From contig CAZNJB010000016.1 in NCBI GenBank assembly GCA_964573255.1, forward strand, positions 1 through 64,000: a stretch of DNA of 64,000 nt. Direction: 5' to 3'. Under the pieces are notes generated by a model. It was not told where the DNA came from and did no database searches. It saw nothing but the letters and a program-made list of their open reading frames with translations. This DNA is from CAYNUJ01 sp964573255 (GTDB taxonomy: Bacteria > Bacteroidota > Ignavibacteria > Ignavibacteriales > Melioribacteraceae). Each line of letters starts with the position of its first letter. Position 1 is the stretch's first letter. Below are positions 62,337-64,000 of this stretch, piece by piece. A program made the position numbers and the translations under genes.

Positions 62337-64000
62337 TTAGTCCACCGGAATACCCGGCTTTACAATAACACCTTCATTCTTTTTACCGTTAATTACAATC
62401 GACAATGGCTTTTCCAGCCGGATATGCTTAACATATTTCAAAGCCTCAACATCTTGATTCTTCAGCCATTTGTAATCTAAAAATATCTTACCGGTATTAG
62501 AGTGAACAGTAAAATACGCTATTTGGAAGGATGTTAAATTTTGGAAGAAATGCGATCCTTGAGAAGGTTCGACAACCATATCTTCAAAATTAGTTTCAAT
62601 TATTGCCTTGGCACCGCAAATATTTTCCCAGGTTACCGGTATACCGAGCCAAGGGTCGAGGGTTCCCAGTCTACCCAAGGCAATTAACAAATAAGGTCTT
62701 TGTTCATTAACCAATTTGGAGTTGATGGAAGTTAATTCCATAGCAACTTCTCTTGTTTTCGATCTTTCAAATTTTTCTCTATCAACATAAACAATATCAT
62801 AAATATCCTGCATTATTCCGTTACCAAGCACGTTTGTACTCTTACACAACAAATCTTTGCCTTTAAATTTGGTCAAATCCATATCAACTATTTCATCAGA
62901 AATAACCAAAGGACGAACTTGTAAGATAGAGAATTGCTTTTTCTCTCCGCTGGGAACCGATAAATTCACGGCAAATTCAATTTCCACAGGTGAACCCATT
63001 CCCCATCTGCCAAGTTGTAAAAGCAGATCAACAATTTCGGCAACTGGGAAAGCATTAAACTTCAATACAGGTGCAAGTGTAAATAATTTTAATCCCGGTC
63101 TCGATGCTCCATCATAAACAGTATGATTTTCGTGCGAATACGTAGAACCTGTTAAATTAAGTGTTCCGTCTTTTTCGGCAACGGATAACTCATAAGTCTT
63201 GATAAATGAATCCTCACTTAATTCTTCTTCGCCAAGTTCCTTTTTCAAATCGAGTGCATAAAATTCTTTTTGAGAATATTCCAGTGTTTGATTTACATCG
63301 GAAAACTGCATTAAATGTTTCGGGAATTTGGGACAAAAACGGACTACATTCCCACCGTCAGTAATTATTTTACCCAATCCCAAACCAACGGACGCTATTC
63401 CGTCTTCAGCTTTCAGAGGATGAACCGGGTAGAAATTATAAGATCTGGCAACACCCGAAAAATCGGGATAAAATTTATCTCCGTGTATTTCACCGGATAA
63501 TTTTTGAATGATGACAGCCATTTTTTCATCTTCCAACCGGTAAGTAGTCATTTTTATATATTCCTTTGCCGAATTGAAAAATGTAGAAGCATAAACTCTT
63601 TTAATAGCATTTAGCAGTTGATTGAAACGGACAGAAATATTGCCGTGATTATTCGGAAGCATGATAGTTTCATATACTCCGGCGAACGGCTGTCCCTGCG
63701 AATCTTCCAATAAGCTGGAAGACCTAACAGCTATAGGCGTATTTACTATACTCAAAAACTCGTAAAGAGCTTCAATAATTTCCTGCGGGAAATATTTTGC
63801 TTCTTGAAATTTTTTCACTAACTCCCGATCTTTTCTGCTTCGAATTGCAAAATCATACAAATTGTTTTGCTCAATAAACTCATCAAAAATTTCGGTGCCA
63901 ATAACTAACAGCGACGGAATGCTAATTTCGGTATCCTTATATCTATTCCTTAATTCAAGATTATGAATCAAATAATTTATGAAAGCTAACCCACGGGCTT
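62337..64000 (-). CDS. PPDK/PEP-synthase N-terminal-domain protein, cut by the right edge
   Basis: The frame stays open to 64,000, and residues before the first internal start (ARGLAFINYLIHNLELRNRY) fit the family, so the gene begins beyond the edge. The visible 554 residues hold the PEP/pyruvate-binding ATP-grasp-like domain (IAVRSSSLLEDSQGQPFAGVYET; FSGVARSYNFYP). The His domain of PEP synthase is absent here and the protein ends at residue GIPVD. Similar long proteins with an extra N-terminal region occur in Bacteroidota. The reaction is not certain. Confidence 0.85.
   Translation of the reverse strand, partial: ARGLAFINYLIHNLELRNRYKDTEISIPSLLVIGTEIFDEFIEQNNLYDFAIRSRKDRELVKKFQEAKYFPQEIIEALYEFLSIVNTPIAVRSSSLLEDSQGQPFAGVYETIMLPNNHGNISVRFNQLLNAIKRVYASTFFNSAKEYIKMTTYRLEDEKMAVIIQKLSGEIHGDKFYPDFSGVARSYNFYPVHPLKAEDGIASVGLGLGKIITDGGNVVRFCPKFPKHLMQFSDVNQTLEYSQKEFYALDLKKELGEEELSEDSFIKTYELSVAEKDGTLNLTGSTYSHENHTVYDGASRPGLKLFTLAPVLKFNAFPVAEIVDLLLQLGRWGMGSPVEIEFAVNLSVPSGEKKQFSILQVRPLVISDEIVDMDLTKFKGKDLLCKSTNVLGNGIMQDIYDIVYVDREKFERSKTREVAMELTSINSKLVNEQRPYLLIALGRLGTLDPWLGIPVTWENICGAKAIIETNFEDMVVEPSQGSHFFQNLTSFQIAYFTVHSNTGKIFLDYKWLKNQDVEALKYVKHIRLEKPLSIVINGKKNEGVIVKPGIPVD

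Overview
The DNA is AT-rich and almost entirely read from the minus strand. The gene content points to the Bacteroidota/Chlorobiota superphylum, most likely an Ignavibacteria-type bacterium. This is an inference from a short RpoD-type sigma factor without region 1.1, a TonB-dependent receptor with a CarboxypepD_reg-like domain, many beta-barrel proteins with Sec signals, class II fumarase, and sigma-54 activators. No rRNA, tRNA, CRISPR array or intact mobile element was seen.

Positions 1-31,260 are a metal-handling and cytochrome region. Two modules share one design: a polytopic sensor kinase and an NtrC-type sigma-54 response regulator lie directly upstream of a sigma-54 (-24/-12) promoter that faces a target operon. 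Module 1 (2,974-6,065) faces a three-gene cytochrome c/outer-membrane operon (602-2,529). Its kinase has a RegB-like GGxxNP quinone-site motif and a His-rich periplasmic loop. Module 2 (27,798-31,258) faces cusCBA. A third sigma-54 promoter lies before a small Met-rich lipoprotein/DUF302 operon (6,300-7,557). From cusC (27,577) down to the CopB-type ATPase (8,498) there is a nearly unbroken 19-kb same-strand run: CusCBA, a PII-like protein, Met/His-rich metal-binding proteins, a barrel, a zinc-ribbon protein with a duplicated CcmH-like cysteine domain, a DUF2318 protein, an FtsX/LolD-type ABC pair, a TPR protein, CcmF, a DUF2231-like protein and the copper ATPase. It looks like an integrated programme for copper detoxification and cytochrome c (or iron) handling.

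A short plus-strand island (31,535-32,719) holds a methyltransferase, a YHS protein and a small helical protein. Next, 32,751-43,024 carries PhoR/PhoB-like regulators, a Gfo/Idh oxidoreductase, Dxs, XseB/XseA, a TonB-dependent receptor, an N-terminally truncated acetyltransferase remnant and a barrel-like protein.

43,215-54,982 is mostly housekeeping: acyl-CoA synthetase, a DedA-like membrane protein, transketolase, fumarase, small membrane or lipoproteins, a DUF6884-like protein and a class III nucleotide cyclase. It includes a roughly 740-bp gene-free stretch at 45,995-46,735.

55,614-64,000 has one tightly packed run: a GAF protein with a degenerate GGDEF domain, deoB, a small protein plus PIN-domain pair, two tandem EutN/CcmL microcompartment vertex proteins, the primary-type sigma factor and an NlpC/P60 lipoprotein. 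It is followed by engB and a PPDK/PEP-synthase N-terminal domain gene that runs off the right edge.
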